Assembly (NCBI GenBank): GCA_965216915.1
Contig: CBDCGS010000010.1
Coordinates: 310,001 to 374,000, forward strand
From: CBDCGS01 sp965216915
Lineage (GTDB): Bacteria; Pseudomonadota; Alphaproteobacteria; UBA828
Reading direction: 5' to 3'
Length of the DNA: 64,000 nucleotides
Position 1 is the first letter of the stretch; each line of letters opens with the position of its first letter. Positions 8,800 through 21,232 of the stretch are shown one piece after another. The notes below the pieces were generated by a model. The model was given only the letters and a program-made list of their open reading frames with translations. It had not been told where the DNA came from and searched no databases. The position numbers and the translations under genes are program-made.

Positions 8800-9320
8800 G
8801 GGGCGTTCCGGCGCGGGGTGACGGGCGCGCGGCCGAGCGCGGCATCCTCGACCCGAATGCGATGCATCAGCAGCGCCGCGTTGGCGAACGAGAAACCGAG
8901 CGCCAGCGGCCAGGCGCCAAGCGCCAGCGGCAGCACCGCGATCTCGGCGCAGACGAGCGCGTAGTTGGGATGGCGCATCAGCCCATAGGGTCCGCGAGCC
9001 ACGAGCGGTGCTCCTGGCAAGACGATGATGCGCGTCGTCCAGCGCGCGCCGAGCGCCCAAAGCACCCAGACGCGAAAGAGCTGAAGCGCGCCATAAAGGC
9101 CGACCAGCGGCCAATGGACCGTGTGGCTCTCCACAAGACCGAGCCAAAGCGCGAGGGCGCCGAGCCAAAGCGCGTGCAAGAGCGCGATCAGCGGATAGTG
9201 CCGCGCGCCGATCTCATAGGCTCCTTGCGCGCGCAGACGGGCGGTGTTGCGGCGTGCGTAGACCAGCTCACCGATCCGCTGCGTGGCGACGAACGCCAGA
9301 AGAAGCCAGCCCACCAACAC
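8796..9320 (-). CDS. Isoprenylcysteine carboxyl methyltransferase (ICMT)-family membrane protein
   Basis: The GTG at 9320 was chosen because GGGAG lies nine bases upstream and the product (174 residues) then begins at the usual first membrane helix (LVGWLLLAFVATQRIGELVYARRN). It has four or five hydrophobic helices. The conserved C-terminal methyltransferase signature is present: GPYGLMRHPNYA, with the RHPNY element that contacts S-adenosylmethionine. The frame is open upstream to 9551, but those residues overlap the divergent DUF502 gene. The bacterial substrate of this family is not known. Confidence 0.75.
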   Translation of the reverse strand: MLVGWLLLAFVATQRIGELVYARRNTARLRAQGAYEIGARHYPLIALLHALWLGALALWLGLVESHTVHWPLVGLYGALQLFRVWVLWALGARWTTRIIVLPGAPLVARGPYGLMRHPNYALVCAEIAVLPLALGAWPLALGFSFANAALLMHRIRVEDAALGRAPVTPRRNAP

Positions 9321-9444
9321 TGCCGCGTGCTCCCAACCGCCGCGCCTCAGCAGCGCCGCACAATCGACGGGTATTTCGTCGGCCGGGACGCTAACATGAG
9401 ACTGCGCGGCTGCGAACGAAACGTCGTCGCGCAGGGGACACAGC

Positions 9445-10209
9445 GTGAGGCCGGTCGGTAGCAGGATGACGGTGCCCGACGACGACCAATCACCCTCCGC
9501 CCGTCTAATCCAGCCGGCGCGCAAACCGGGCTTGCTGCCGCGCCTGCGCACCTATTTCTTGACCGGCATTCTTGTCACCGCGCCGATCGGAATTACCGCT
9601 TGGCTGATCTGGCTGCTCGTCGATTTCGTCGACCGCGCGGTCGTGCCTCTCATCCCGGAGGCCTACAACCCGGCGAATGTGCTCGGGCACAGCATTCCGG
9701 GGCTCGGGGTCATCATCGTGCTTCTGGTGGTGACGATGATCGGCGCGCTGGTCACCAACTTCTTCGGCCGCGTCCTTGTGAGAACCGGCGAGCGTATGGT
9801 CGAGCGTGTGCCCGTGGTGCGCACGATCTACGGCGTGCTCAAGCAGATCTTCGACGCCGTGCTCGCGCAATCCGCCGCGTTTCGCGAAGTCGTGCTGATC
9901 GAGTACCCGCGCCGCGGGATCTGGGTTATCGGCTTCATCACCGGCTCGACCAAGGGCGAGGTGCAACGCGTGACCGATGAGGCGATGGTCAACGTCTTCC
10001 TGCCGACCACGCCGAACCCGACCTCGGGGTTTCTCCTGTTCGTGCCGCGCTCCGATTGCATCGTTCTGGACATGACGGTGGAGGAGGGGGTGAAGCTCGT
10101 CATCTCCGGCGGCATCGTGACACCGCCCGACCGCGCCGTCGGCGAGACCGTGGGTGCGGGGGAAACCGAATCGGGGCAGGTCGCGGGGCCACGCTCCGCC
10201 GCCGATTAG
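9445..10209 (+). CDS. DUF502 family inner-membrane protein
   Basis: This protein has 254 residues from a GTG at 9445 with AGGGGA upstream; an internal ATG at 9466 is an alternative. Two transmembrane segments are clear: YFLTGILVTAPIGITAWLIW (about 33-52) and GLGVIIVLLVVTMIGALV (about 82-99). A conserved cytoplasmic domain follows, with VPVVRTIYGVLKQIFDAV and an FLPTTPNPTSGFLLFVP segment typical of DUF502. The function is unknown; family members are common in alphaproteobacteria, often near recG. The stop codon TAG overlaps the first bases of a palindromic repeat. Confidence 0.88.
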   Translation: MRPVGSRMTVPDDDQSPSARLIQPARKPGLLPRLRTYFLTGILVTAPIGITAWLIWLLVDFVDRAVVPLIPEAYNPANVLGHSIPGLGVIIVLLVVTMIGALVTNFFGRVLVRTGERMVERVPVVRTIYGVLKQIFDAVLAQSAAFREVVLIEYPRRGIWVIGFITGSTKGEVQRVTDEAMVNVFLPTTPNPTSGFLLFVPRSDCIVLDMTVEEGVKLVISGGIVTPPDRAVGETVGAGETESGQVAGPRSAAD

Positions 10210-10310
10210 AGCAAATTCCGCGCAGGTGGAATCACCTGCGACGACGCACTTGCGTCTATTTCAACCAGATAGAGCATTCGCGTGAGCATAGGCGAGCCTG
10301 ACATGCTCAG
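10208..10310 (+). repeat. Palindromic intergenic repeat, copy 1
   Basis: It fills the gap between the 3' ends of the DUF502 gene and recG. It contains two perfect hairpins: GCAGGTG/CACCTGC (10222-10239, 4-base loop) and GACGCA/TGCGTC (10243-10256). An outer GAGCAT/ATGCTC pair spans 10272-10308. The same order of elements recurs at 33.5 kb and 48.1 kb. The recG stop codon is the TCA at its right edge. It may also act as a bidirectional terminator, although no T-run is present. Confidence 0.8.
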
Positions 10311-12388
10311 CCGGAGCGTAGGTAGCGCACGGCGATATCGCGCTCGAAGAGGTAGAGCAGGGTGCGGAGCGCCTCGCCGCGCTGATGCGCGAACGCCGGG
10401 TCGTCGTGGAGCAGCTTCTTCACGTCGTCGCGGGCGATCTCGAGAAGGTCGCCATGGGCTGCGAGATCGGCCAGGTGGAAGGCGGGCGCGCCGCTTTGGC
10501 GCGTGCCGAGAACCTCCCCGGCGCCACGCAGGCGCAGATCCTCTTCCGCGATGCGGAAGCCGTCGTCGGTCTCGCGCATGATGTTGAGCCGCGCGCGCGC
10601 GGTCTCGTTGAGCGGCTCGGCGTAGAGCAGGAGGCAGGTGCCTTGGGCGCTGCCGCGGCCGACGCGCCCGCGCAGCTGATGGAGCTGGGCCAGCCCGAAG
10701 CGTTCCGCGTGCTCGACGACCATGATGGTCGCAGCCGGCACGTCGACGCCGACCTCGATCACCGTGGTCGCGACCAGCACGTCCGCACCGTCACCGGCGA
10801 ACGCGGCGAGCGCGGCGTCCTTCTCGCGGCCTTTCATGCGTCCGTGCACCAGCGCCACGCGCTCGCCCATCAGCGCACGGAGCGCCGCGTGGCGATCCGC
10901 GGCGGCAGCCAGATCGACCGTCTCGGACTCCTCCACGAGCGGGCACACCCAGTAGACCTTGGCACCATTGGCGACGGCGCGCTTGGCCGCGGCGGCGACC
11001 TCGTCGAGCCGGGAGAGCTTGAGCACGCGGGTTTCGATCGGCCGCCGGCCGGGCGGACGCTCGGTGAGGCGCGAAACCTCCATGTCGCCATAGCTCGTCA
11101 GCACCAGCGTGCGCGGGATCGGGGTCGCGGTCATCAGGAGTAGGTCCACGTCCTTGCCCTTGCGCGCGAGGAGCATTCGCTGATGCACACCAAACCGGTG
11201 CTGCTCATCGATCACCGCAAGCGCGAGATTGCGAAACGCCACGCCCTCTTGAAACAGCGCATGCGTCCCGATGGCGATATCGACCGTGTCGTCGGCCAAT
11301 GCGGCGAGGCGTTTTTCTCGCGCCGCCGTGCGCTCGCCGCCGGTGATTAGGGCGGTGCGGACGCCGGTGTCAGCCAGCAGCCCCTCGATCGTGGCGGCAT
11401 GCTGGCGCGCCAGAAGCTCGGTCGGGGCCATGAAGGCCGCCTGGGCGCCCGCCTCGACCGCGATCAGCATGGCGAAGAGCGCGACCAGGGTTTTCCCGCT
11501 GCCGACATCGCCCTGGAGGAGCCGAAGCATCCGCGTCTCGCCGGCGAGATCTGTGGCGATCTCGTCGATCGCCGCATCCTGTGCCTGCGTCATTTGATAG
11601 GGCAGGGCGGCGGCTACGCGCGCGCGTAGCCCGCCGTCGCCGACGAGGGGACGGCCCCGGCCGCGTCGCATCGAGCGGCGCATCAGGGTGAGGGCGAGCT
11701 GATTGGCGAGCAGCTCGTCATAGGCCAGGCGCTGGCGCGGTGGCGAGTCGGGCAGGAGCGCCGCGGCATCGGGTGGCTGGTGCGCCGCGGCGAGCGCGTC
11801 GTGCCACGCCGGCCAACCGCGCACGGTCACCAAGTTCGGGTCGGCCCATTCGGCGAGGTCGGGCGCACGCGTGAGCGCGGTGCGCACCGCGCGTGCCATC
11901 ACACGGCCCGTGATGCCGGCGCTCAGGCCGTAGACGGGCTCGACGGTTTCGATCTCGGCGCGGGCGTCGGGCGCCACCATGTGATCGGGGTGCGCCATCT
12001 GAATCTCGTCGCCGTAACGTTCGATCCGCCCGCTGACCACGCGGGCCTGCCCCTCGGGCAGGCGCTCGGCGAGCCAGTCCCCCCGCGCGTGGAAGAACAC
12101 GAGCGTCATCACGCCGGTCTCGTCGGAGCAAAAGACCTTGTAGGGCAGGCGCGGATTGCGCGGCGGCACGTGCCGGTCGACCGTCACTGCGATGGTGGCG
12201 ATCCGCCCGGTCTCGGCGGCGGCGATCGTCGGCGCGTAGCGCCGGTCGACCAAGCCGGTCGGCAGGTGCCACAGCAGATGCACCACGGCCGGGCCCGTGA
12301 GCTTTTCCATCGCCCGCGCAATGCGTGGCCCGACCCCCGGCAGAACCGTGACGGGCGCGAAGACGGGGTCGAGCGAGGAGGGCCGCAT
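10307..12388 (-). CDS. recG: ATP-dependent DNA helicase RecG
   Basis: RecG remodels stalled replication forks and branch-migrates Holliday junctions. From the ATG at 12388 the product is 693 residues, normal for RecG. It has the N-terminal wedge/OB domain (LPGVGPRIARAMEKL, then a YKVFCSDETGVMTLVFF segment) and helicase motif I GDVGSGKT near residue 290. The DEQH box in VIDEQHRFGVHQR lies near residue 392, followed by the TATPIPRTL motif and LRGRVGRG. The 5' extension of the frame to 12760 overlaps sdhE and mfd on the other strand and is not needed. It is divergent from sdhE-mfd with a 108-base gap that must hold both promoters. Confidence 0.96.
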   Translation of the reverse strand: MRPSSLDPVFAPVTVLPGVGPRIARAMEKLTGPAVVHLLWHLPTGLVDRRYAPTIAAAETGRIATIAVTVDRHVPPRNPRLPYKVFCSDETGVMTLVFFHARGDWLAERLPEGQARVVSGRIERYGDEIQMAHPDHMVAPDARAEIETVEPVYGLSAGITGRVMARAVRTALTRAPDLAEWADPNLVTVRGWPAWHDALAAAHQPPDAAALLPDSPPRQRLAYDELLANQLALTLMRRSMRRGRGRPLVGDGGLRARVAAALPYQMTQAQDAAIDEIATDLAGETRMLRLLQGDVGSGKTLVALFAMLIAVEAGAQAAFMAPTELLARQHAATIEGLLADTGVRTALITGGERTAAREKRLAALADDTVDIAIGTHALFQEGVAFRNLALAVIDEQHRFGVHQRMLLARKGKDVDLLLMTATPIPRTLVLTSYGDMEVSRLTERPPGRRPIETRVLKLSRLDEVAAAAKRAVANGAKVYWVCPLVEESETVDLAAAADRHAALRALMGERVALVHGRMKGREKDAALAAFAGDGADVLVATTVIEVGVDVPAATIMVVEHAERFGLAQLHQLRGRVGRGSAQGTCLLLYAEPLNETARARLNIMRETDDGFRIAEEDLRLRGAGEVLGTRQSGAPAFHLADLAAHGDLLEIARDDVKKLLHDDPAFAHQRGEALRTLLYLFERDIAVRYLRSG

Positions 12389-12496
12389 GGCGCCGAGGCT
12401 ATCCGGCGGAGCGGCGGGCGCCAACCGCCACGGCCGCCGGATGGCTGGCCGGCACGGGCACGGGCACGTATGATCCGCCACCACGCCGGATCCGCC

Positions 12497-12765
12497 ATGC
12501 CGCTCGACCTCGATACACGCCGCAAGCGCCTGCTCTATCGCGCCTCGCACACCGGGACGCGGGAGACCAACATCCTGTTCGGCGGCTACATCCGCGCGCA
12601 TGGTGCGACGATGCCGCCGTGCGACGTCGATCATGCGGAGGCTTTGCTTGGCGAGAGCGACATCGACATCGTCAACTGGATCATGGACAAGGAGCCCGTT
12701 CCGCCGGTTCACGACACACCCTTGATGGCGCGGCTTCGGCACTACGCGATCGCACGGCACGCGCG

Positions 12766-12769
<4 letters not shown>
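12497..12769 (+). CDS. sdhE: Succinate dehydrogenase assembly factor SdhE (FAD assembly factor)
   Basis: This 90-residue protein of the Sdh5/SdhE family helps attach FAD covalently to the SdhA flavoprotein. It has the family core: RRKRLLYRASHTGTRETN, where the TGTRE segment corresponds to the RGxxE functional motif (the first position is Thr rather than Arg), then a C-terminal DIVNWIMDKEPVP helix. It lies divergent from recG and overlaps mfd by four bases, an arrangement commonly seen in alphaproteobacteria. Confidence 0.88.
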
Positions 12770-16259
<3,490 letters not shown>

Positions 16260-16263
<4 letters not shown>

Positions 16264-16595
16264 GCGGCCTCCGCGAGCGCGTTCACCTTGGCGGCCATGA
16301 TGAAATCGTTCTCGTGTAACCCTTTGATTTTATGCGTGTAAAAGAGAACGGTGCAATAGCCCCAGCCGAACGTGATGTCCGGGTGGTGGCCTTCCTCCTC
16401 GGCGAGCGCGCCCACCTTCGTGACGAGCGCCATGGCATCGGCGAAATTGCCGGTCTTGAAAGTGCGCTGGATCTTGGTGTCGGCGTCGAGCAGTTCCCAC
16501 CCCGGGGTCTGCTTGAGAAACGCCTTCGCCTCCGCCGATTCCAGCGGCGGAATCCCGCCCCGGCACGGCTCACAGGTTTTCTGCGTCAAGCTCAT
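16260..16595 (-). CDS. phhB: 4a-hydroxytetrahydrobiopterin dehydratase (pterin-4a-carbinolamine dehydratase)
   Basis: This 111-residue protein starts at the ATG at 16595, preceded by AGAGGTGACCCG. The family signature EEEGHHPDITFGWGYC holds the paired histidines of the active site. The enzyme regenerates pterin cofactor after phenylalanine hydroxylation, or suppresses 7-biopterin formation. No phenylalanine hydroxylase gene is in the window. The frame is open a further 27 codons upstream, but without a better start. It converges on mfd, and their stops overlap in a CTAG. Confidence 0.9.
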
Positions 16596-16705
16596 CGGGT
16601 CACCTCTCGCGTGGCGTATCCGGTTTTCCTGTTGCACAGCGCAGACCGTGCTGGAAAGATGACAGCAACATAACAAAGCGCCGCCGTTGCGAAAGTGGGT
16701 TCAGG

Positions 16706-17926
16706 GTGGCCGACATGCATGCCGTTGTCGACGTTTCGCCGGATGACCGTCGGAACGTTGGACAGCAACACACAGATCCCCGCCGGGTCACGATTCTCGG
16801 GTCCACCGGGTCGATCGGCTGTAGCACGATCGATCTCATCAAGCGTGCGCCGGAGCGTTTCGCCGTCGAGGCGCTGACCGCGCACCGCAACGTCGAACGG
16901 TTGGTGGCCCAGGCGTGCGAGACCAACGCGCGGGTCGCCGTGATCGGCGACGATGCCTGCTATGGCGCGCTGAAGGACGCGCTCACCGGCACCGGGATCG
17001 CGCCCGCGGCGGGCGCACAGGCGATCGCCGAGGCGGCCGAGATGCCGACGGAGTTCGTGATGGCCGGGATCGTGGGGGCGGCCGGCTTGGGGCCGACGCT
17101 CGCGGCGGTGCGCCGCGGCGCAATCGTCGGGCTCGCCAACAAAGAGTGCCTGGTGTGCGCGGGCAGCCTCATGCTGGAGGAGGTCGACGCCGCTGGCGCG
17201 ACGCTGTTGCCGGTCGATTCCGAGCATAACGCCATCTTCCAAGTGTTTGATTTCAAGCAGGACGAGACTGTCGAGCGCGTCATCCTGACGGCCTCGGGCG
17301 GCCCGTTTCGAGAGGCGCCCCGCGCCGTGATGGCGGCAGCCACACCGGCAGAGGCCGTGGCCCATCCAAATTGGGACATGGGCGCGAAAATCTCGGTCGA
17401 TTCCGCGACGATGATGAACAAGGGGCTCGAGATGATCGAGGCCTACCACTTGTTCCCGGTCGAGGCGAACCAGATCGAGGTGCTGGTGCACCCGCAATCG
17501 GTGGTTCACAGCATGGTGGCCTATGTCGACGGCTCGGTGCTCGCCCAGCTGGGCACGCCCGACATGCGCACGCCCATCGCCTACGCCCTCGCTTACCCGG
17601 AGCGCATGCCGGCGCCGTCGCCCAAGCTCGATCTCGCGGCGCTCGGCGAACTGACATTCGAGGAACCGGATGAGGATCGCTTCCCGGCGCTGCGGCTCGC
17701 GCGTGGTGCGCTGGAGATGGGCGGGAGCGCGCCGATCGTGCTCAACGCGGCGAACGAGGTGGCGGTCGCGCGCTTCCTCGCCGGCGAGATCGGGTTTCTC
17801 GACATCGCCCGGATCGTCGAGGCCTGCCTGGCCGCGATGAACCACAGCGCAGTCGCGTCGATCGACGACGTGCGCGCCATCGATGCCGCGGCCCGGCAAC
17901 AGGCCGCCGAGCACGCTGCCCGATAA
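16706..17926 (+). CDS. dxr: 1-deoxy-D-xylulose-5-phosphate reductoisomerase
   Basis: Dxr makes 2-C-methyl-D-erythritol 4-phosphate, the committed step of the MEP isoprenoid pathway that ultimately supplies hopanoids. The 406-residue protein has the NADPH motif GSTGSIGCSTIDLI near residue 32 and GLANKECLVCAG near 140. The metal-site segment PVDSEHNAIFQ is followed by the flexible loop ASGGPFRE near 195 and MNKGLEMIEA. It starts with GTG at 16706, or perhaps ATG at 16715, and the N-terminus is about 20 residues longer than usual. It lies 88 bases before hpnC, consistent with an isoprenoid context. Confidence 0.95.
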   Translation: MADMHAVVDVSPDDRRNVGQQHTDPRRVTILGSTGSIGCSTIDLIKRAPERFAVEALTAHRNVERLVAQACETNARVAVIGDDACYGALKDALTGTGIAPAAGAQAIAEAAEMPTEFVMAGIVGAAGLGPTLAAVRRGAIVGLANKECLVCAGSLMLEEVDAAGATLLPVDSEHNAIFQVFDFKQDETVERVILTASGGPFREAPRAVMAAATPAEAVAHPNWDMGAKISVDSATMMNKGLEMIEAYHLFPVEANQIEVLVHPQSVVHSMVAYVDGSVLAQLGTPDMRTPIAYALAYPERMPAPSPKLDLAALGELTFEEPDEDRFPALRLARGALEMGGSAPIVLNAANEVAVARFLAGEIGFLDIARIVEACLAAMNHSAVASIDDVRAIDAAARQQAAEHAAR

Positions 17927-18014
17927 AGACCTGTTTGTGGAAGGTATTGCGAGCATCGCTTAAGGGAGAGCGCGAACTGAAACGGGGCGAATCTCCGGGG
18001 ACGAAAGCAAACGC

Positions 18015-18899
18015 ATGAGTGTGCTTGATGGTCTGAGGCGCGACCGGGGGGTTGCGTCGGCGATGGTGAGCCCCGAGGACGACGTTCTCGCGTTGATCCG
18101 CGACAACACCGAGAATTTCCCCGTCGGCTCATTCTTGATTGCGCCCGAGCATCGTCCGCATGTTCATGCGTTCTATCTCTTCGCACGCGAGGCCGACGAC
18201 ATCGCGGACTCAACGACGATCGAGGCCGCCGAGAAGATCGAGCGGCTGCAGGCGGTGAGCGACGCGCTCGGCGTCGACGAGGCCGCGCTGCCGGACTGGG
18301 CCGTGCCCTATCACCGCAGCCTCGCGGCCACCGGCAACAGTCCTCGCCATGGCCGCGACCTGCTCTCCGCGTTCATTCAAGACGCCACCAAGCTCAGGTA
18401 CGACGACTGGGACGACTTGATGAACTACTGCTACCGCTCGGCCGCATCGGTGGGGCGGGTGATGATGGATATCCACGGCGAGACCGAGACCGCGGATCTG
18501 GTTGGCTCCGACGCGCTGTGCAACGCCTTGCAGGTGCTGAACCATCTGCAGGATTGTCGGAAGGACTATCACGCCCTCAATCGCGTCTATCTCCCGGAGC
18601 CGTGGCTCGTGGAGGCCGGCGGCGGCGTGGCGGATCTGACGCGCACGCGCTCGACCACTGCCGTGCGCGCCACCATCGATCGTTGCCTCGACGAGACCGA
18701 GGTGCTGCTCCGGCGGGCGCGCGAGATGCCGGGTTCGGTGCGTCAGCGCCGTTTCCGCTGGGAGTGCGCCGTGATCGTCAAGCTCGGTTGGGCGCTCTGG
18801 CGTCGCCTGCGCCGGGAAGACCCCGTGGCCGGACGCGTCAAGGTTTCGAAGCTCGGCTGGTTGCGCTGCGGCGTGGCCGGCGTCGTCTCCTCGTGGTAG
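18015..18899 (+). CDS. hpnC: Hopanoid biosynthesis squalene synthase-family protein HpnC
   Basis: HpnC (hydroxysqualene synthase) acts with HpnD and HpnE to turn farnesyl diphosphate into squalene. The 294-residue protein has the first aspartate-rich motif in FAREADDIADST, near residue 60. The second-motif region is LNHLQDCRKDYHALNRVYLP, where Cys replaces one aspartate, as seen in HpnC. The trans-prenyl synthase segment YCYRSAASVGRVMM lies between. Its last seven bases overlap the proposed hpnD start. Confidence 0.93.
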   Translation: MSVLDGLRRDRGVASAMVSPEDDVLALIRDNTENFPVGSFLIAPEHRPHVHAFYLFAREADDIADSTTIEAAEKIERLQAVSDALGVDEAALPDWAVPYHRSLAATGNSPRHGRDLLSAFIQDATKLRYDDWDDLMNYCYRSAASVGRVMMDIHGETETADLVGSDALCNALQVLNHLQDCRKDYHALNRVYLPEPWLVEAGGGVADLTRTRSTTAVRATIDRCLDETEVLLRRAREMPGSVRQRRFRWECAVIVKLGWALWRRLRREDPVAGRVKVSKLGWLRCGVAGVVSSW

Positions 18900-19771
18900 A
18901 CGCTGCGATCACGCTCCCGATCCCCTCGGCCGACGATCCGAAACGGTACGTCGCCGACGTCACCAAAGCGTCCGGCTCGTCGTTCTACCTGCCCATGATG
19001 CTCCTTCCGCGGGTCAAGCGCGAGGCCATGCTCGCGCTCTACGCCTTCTGCCGCGAGACCGACGACGTCGCGGACGAGATCGAGGATCCCGCGATCTCGC
19101 GCGCGCTCATCGACGCGTGGCGCGAGGAGATCCATGCGCTTTATCGCGGTGAGCCGCGTCACCCGGTCACGATCGCGCTCGAAGCGCCGATCGAGCGTTT
19201 CGGCTTGCCGGAGCGGTATTTTCTCGAGATTCTCGAAGGCTTCGAGATGGATGGCGGCGGCGCTATGGTGCGCCCGACGCTCGCGGAGCTCGAGCGCTAT
19301 TGCTACTGCGTGGCGAGCTGCGTCGGGCTGCTCTCGGTCGAGATCTTCGGCTACCGGGCCGACAGCATCCCGACCTTCGCGCGCCACCTCGGCCTCGCGT
19401 TCCAGCTCACCAACATCCTGCGCGATGTGGCGGAGGACGCCGAGCGCGGCCGCATCTATCTGCCGCGCGAGTTCCTCGAGGACAAGGGGCTTGAGGCGGT
19501 TCCGCCGGAGGGGATCGTCGGCGCGCCGGGCATCGAGGGTGTGTGTGCCAAGGTCGGCCGCATGGCGCGCCAGCATTTTGATGTGGCCGCGGCGTCGCTG
19601 CCGTCCTCCGAGCGGCGGGCGATGCGCCCGGCGCTTTTGATGCGCGCGGTGTACGAGACCTATCTTAGGCGCATCGAGCGGGAAGGGTTTCGCGTCGCGG
19701 GACCGCGCATCAAGTTCGGCTCGCTACGCAAGACGAGCCTCGTGCTGGGTGCACTGATCAAGACGGTTTAG
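18893..19771 (+). CDS. hpnD: Presqualene diphosphate synthase HpnD
   Basis: HpnD condenses two farnesyl diphosphates to presqualene diphosphate. From the GTG at 18893 it has 292 residues, which is family length. The open frame to 18518 lies inside hpnC and was rejected. It carries SGSSFYLPMMLLP, the first DDxxD motif in FCRETDDVADEIED, and YCYCVASCVGLLSVEIFG. The second aspartate motif is QLTNILRDVAEDAERGRIYLP. The gene is translationally coupled to hpnC. hpnE, which would finish squalene, is not in the window. Confidence 0.93.
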   Translation: MVDAAITLPIPSADDPKRYVADVTKASGSSFYLPMMLLPRVKREAMLALYAFCRETDDVADEIEDPAISRALIDAWREEIHALYRGEPRHPVTIALEAPIERFGLPERYFLEILEGFEMDGGGAMVRPTLAELERYCYCVASCVGLLSVEIFGYRADSIPTFARHLGLAFQLTNILRDVAEDAERGRIYLPREFLEDKGLEAVPPEGIVGAPGIEGVCAKVGRMARQHFDVAAASLPSSERRAMRPALLMRAVYETYLRRIEREGFRVAGPRIKFGSLRKTSLVLGALIKTV

Positions 19772-20511
19772 GACGGCGAACCACCCTCGAGGCGCGGCAG
19801 GATTTCGTCGCGGGCGCGTGCGACGTCCTCGGGGAAGTCGATCTCGGTCCAGGGCAACCCCGTGATGTCTTCGATCCCGAAAGTGCCGGGCGGCGCGGCG
19901 CGGACGACCGTGCGAAGCGCCTCCTCGAAGAGTTCGTCGTCCCGCCCGCTCTCGATCATGGCGCCCGCTTCGTCGATGAGGCGGGCGGCGACGCGCGGGT
20001 CAAAGCGGAAGAACCCGACCGATTCGCCGAGCGGTTCGGCCGCGGCGTCGAGCTTCTTGCCGAAATCGACGAGCTCCCCGTTCGCCATGCCAATCTTGAC
20101 CGGCTCGTCGCCCGGCTCGTAGGCGCGATCGGCGAGCATGCAGGCCGCGCGGCGGTTGGCGAGCAGGGCTGAGAGAAGTCGGCTGTCGTAGAGCACGTCG
20201 CCATCCATCAGCAGCACATCGCCGCCGCGTGTCATGGCATCGCGCAGGGTCCATAGCGTGACGACGCTCCCGCGCTCAAAGTCGGGATTGTGGACTGTCG
20301 CGACATCGTCTCGGCCGAGGCTATCGAGGGCGCGCCGGACCGCCTCGGCCTTGAAGCCGACACCGATCGTCACGTCGGTCACTCCCACGGCGTCGAGCGC
20401 CGATAAGTGCCGCTCGAGCAGCGTTCGGCCCCCGAAAGAGAGCATGATTTTTGGCAGATCAAAGCCTGAGAGGCGTCTGCCGACGCCGGCCGCGAGGATC
20501 AAGGCACGCAT
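19768..20511 (-). CDS. NTP-transferase family sugar/alcohol-phosphate nucleotidyltransferase
   Basis: This 247-residue protein begins with the nucleotidyltransferase signature MRALILAAGVGRRL and the conserved LPK, then a metal-site aspartate in LLMDGDVLYD near residue 105. It resembles phosphocholine or inositol-1-phosphate cytidylyltransferases of the NTP_transferase superfamily, but the substrate cannot be read. It is divergent from a CDP-alcohol phosphotransferase gene (49-base gap), and its 3' end overlaps hpnD by four bases. The pairing suggests it makes the CDP-activated alcohol used by its neighbour. That link is inference. Confidence 0.8.
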   Translation of the reverse strand: MRALILAAGVGRRLSGFDLPKIMLSFGGRTLLERHLSALDAVGVTDVTIGVGFKAEAVRRALDSLGRDDVATVHNPDFERGSVVTLWTLRDAMTRGGDVLLMDGDVLYDSRLLSALLANRRAACMLADRAYEPGDEPVKIGMANGELVDFGKKLDAAAEPLGESVGFFRFDPRVAARLIDEAGAMIESGRDDELFEEALRTVVRAAPPGTFGIEDITGLPWTEIDFPEDVARARDEILPRLEGGSPS

Positions 20512-20527
20512 CGGTGGGCCCACGAAT

Positions 20528-20554
20528 TTGTCACGGACCGAAGCAGGCTATACT
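20528..20554 (+). promoter_or_regulatory. Candidate promoter for the CDP-alcohol phosphotransferase-hpnA pair
   Basis: TTGTCA (20528-20533) is followed after 15 bases by TATACT (20549-20554) in the 49-base divergent gap. The spacer is short, so this is weak. A start site about seven bases after the -10 would fall at the ATG itself (20561), which also lacks a Shine-Dalgarno. This would be a leaderless transcript. Confidence 0.3.
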
Positions 20555-20560
20555 GCGCCG

Positions 20561-21232
20561 ATGAGCGAGATCAACGCGAGCGAAGAGCCGGCTGTCGAGC
20601 CGCCGAAAGCGCAGAAGCCACGCATGGCCTGGGACCAGTGGCTTGCGCACCAGCTGGTGCGCCCGCTCGCGCACACGCGGGTGACGCCGAACCAGATCAC
20701 CACGCTTCGCCTGGCCCTCGGTCTTGGTGCCTGCGCGCTGTTCGCGGTGGGTACCGCGCCCGAAATCATGTGGGCGGCCGGGCTCTACATGCTCTCCAAC
20801 TTCGTCGATCACATGGACGGCGAGCTCGCGCGGCTCACCGGGCGCACCAGCAAGTTCGGCCACTATTACGACATCGCCTGCGACGCCGGCATCCACATCA
20901 TCATGTTCATCTGCATCGGCATTGGCCTCCGAGACTCCTGGCTCGGCGAGTGGGGAATCCTCCTTGGAGCGATCGCGGGCGTCTCGGTCTCGCTGCTCTT
21001 TCTCACCTTTCAGATCATCGAGAGCCGGGTCGGCCAACGGTTGGCGCGACAGCCGCAGTTCAAGGGCTTCCACATCGAGGACACGATGTACTTCATGGGC
21101 CCGATCACCTGGTGCGGCGGCCTCATCGTCTTGCTGGTCGCCGCCACCGTGATCGGACCGATCTTCCTCGGGTGGACCGCCTGGCGCGAGCGGGCCGTCC
21201 TGTTCGGCCCCCGCGCGGCCGAGCCTGAATGA
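20561..21232 (+). CDS. CDP-alcohol phosphatidyltransferase family membrane protein
   Basis: This 223-residue protein has several transmembrane helices. It shows the complete family signature DG(x2)AR(x8)G(x3)D(x3)D, seen as DGELAR, then G, then DIACD, at about residues 86-108; these aspartates bind the metals and the CDP diphosphate. The enzyme moves a phospho-alcohol from a CDP-activated donor to an acceptor alcohol in the membrane. Donor and acceptor are unknown. Its position next to a nucleotidyltransferase and overlapping hpnA suggests a lipid product tied to hopanoid or related envelope synthesis. Confidence 0.85.
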   Translation: MSEINASEEPAVEPPKAQKPRMAWDQWLAHQLVRPLAHTRVTPNQITTLRLALGLGACALFAVGTAPEIMWAAGLYMLSNFVDHMDGELARLTGRTSKFGHYYDIACDAGIHIIMFICIGIGLRDSWLGEWGILLGAIAGVSVSLLFLTFQIIESRVGQRLARQPQFKGFHIEDTMYFMGPITWCGGLIVLLVAATVIGPIFLGWTAWRERAVLFGPRAAEPE

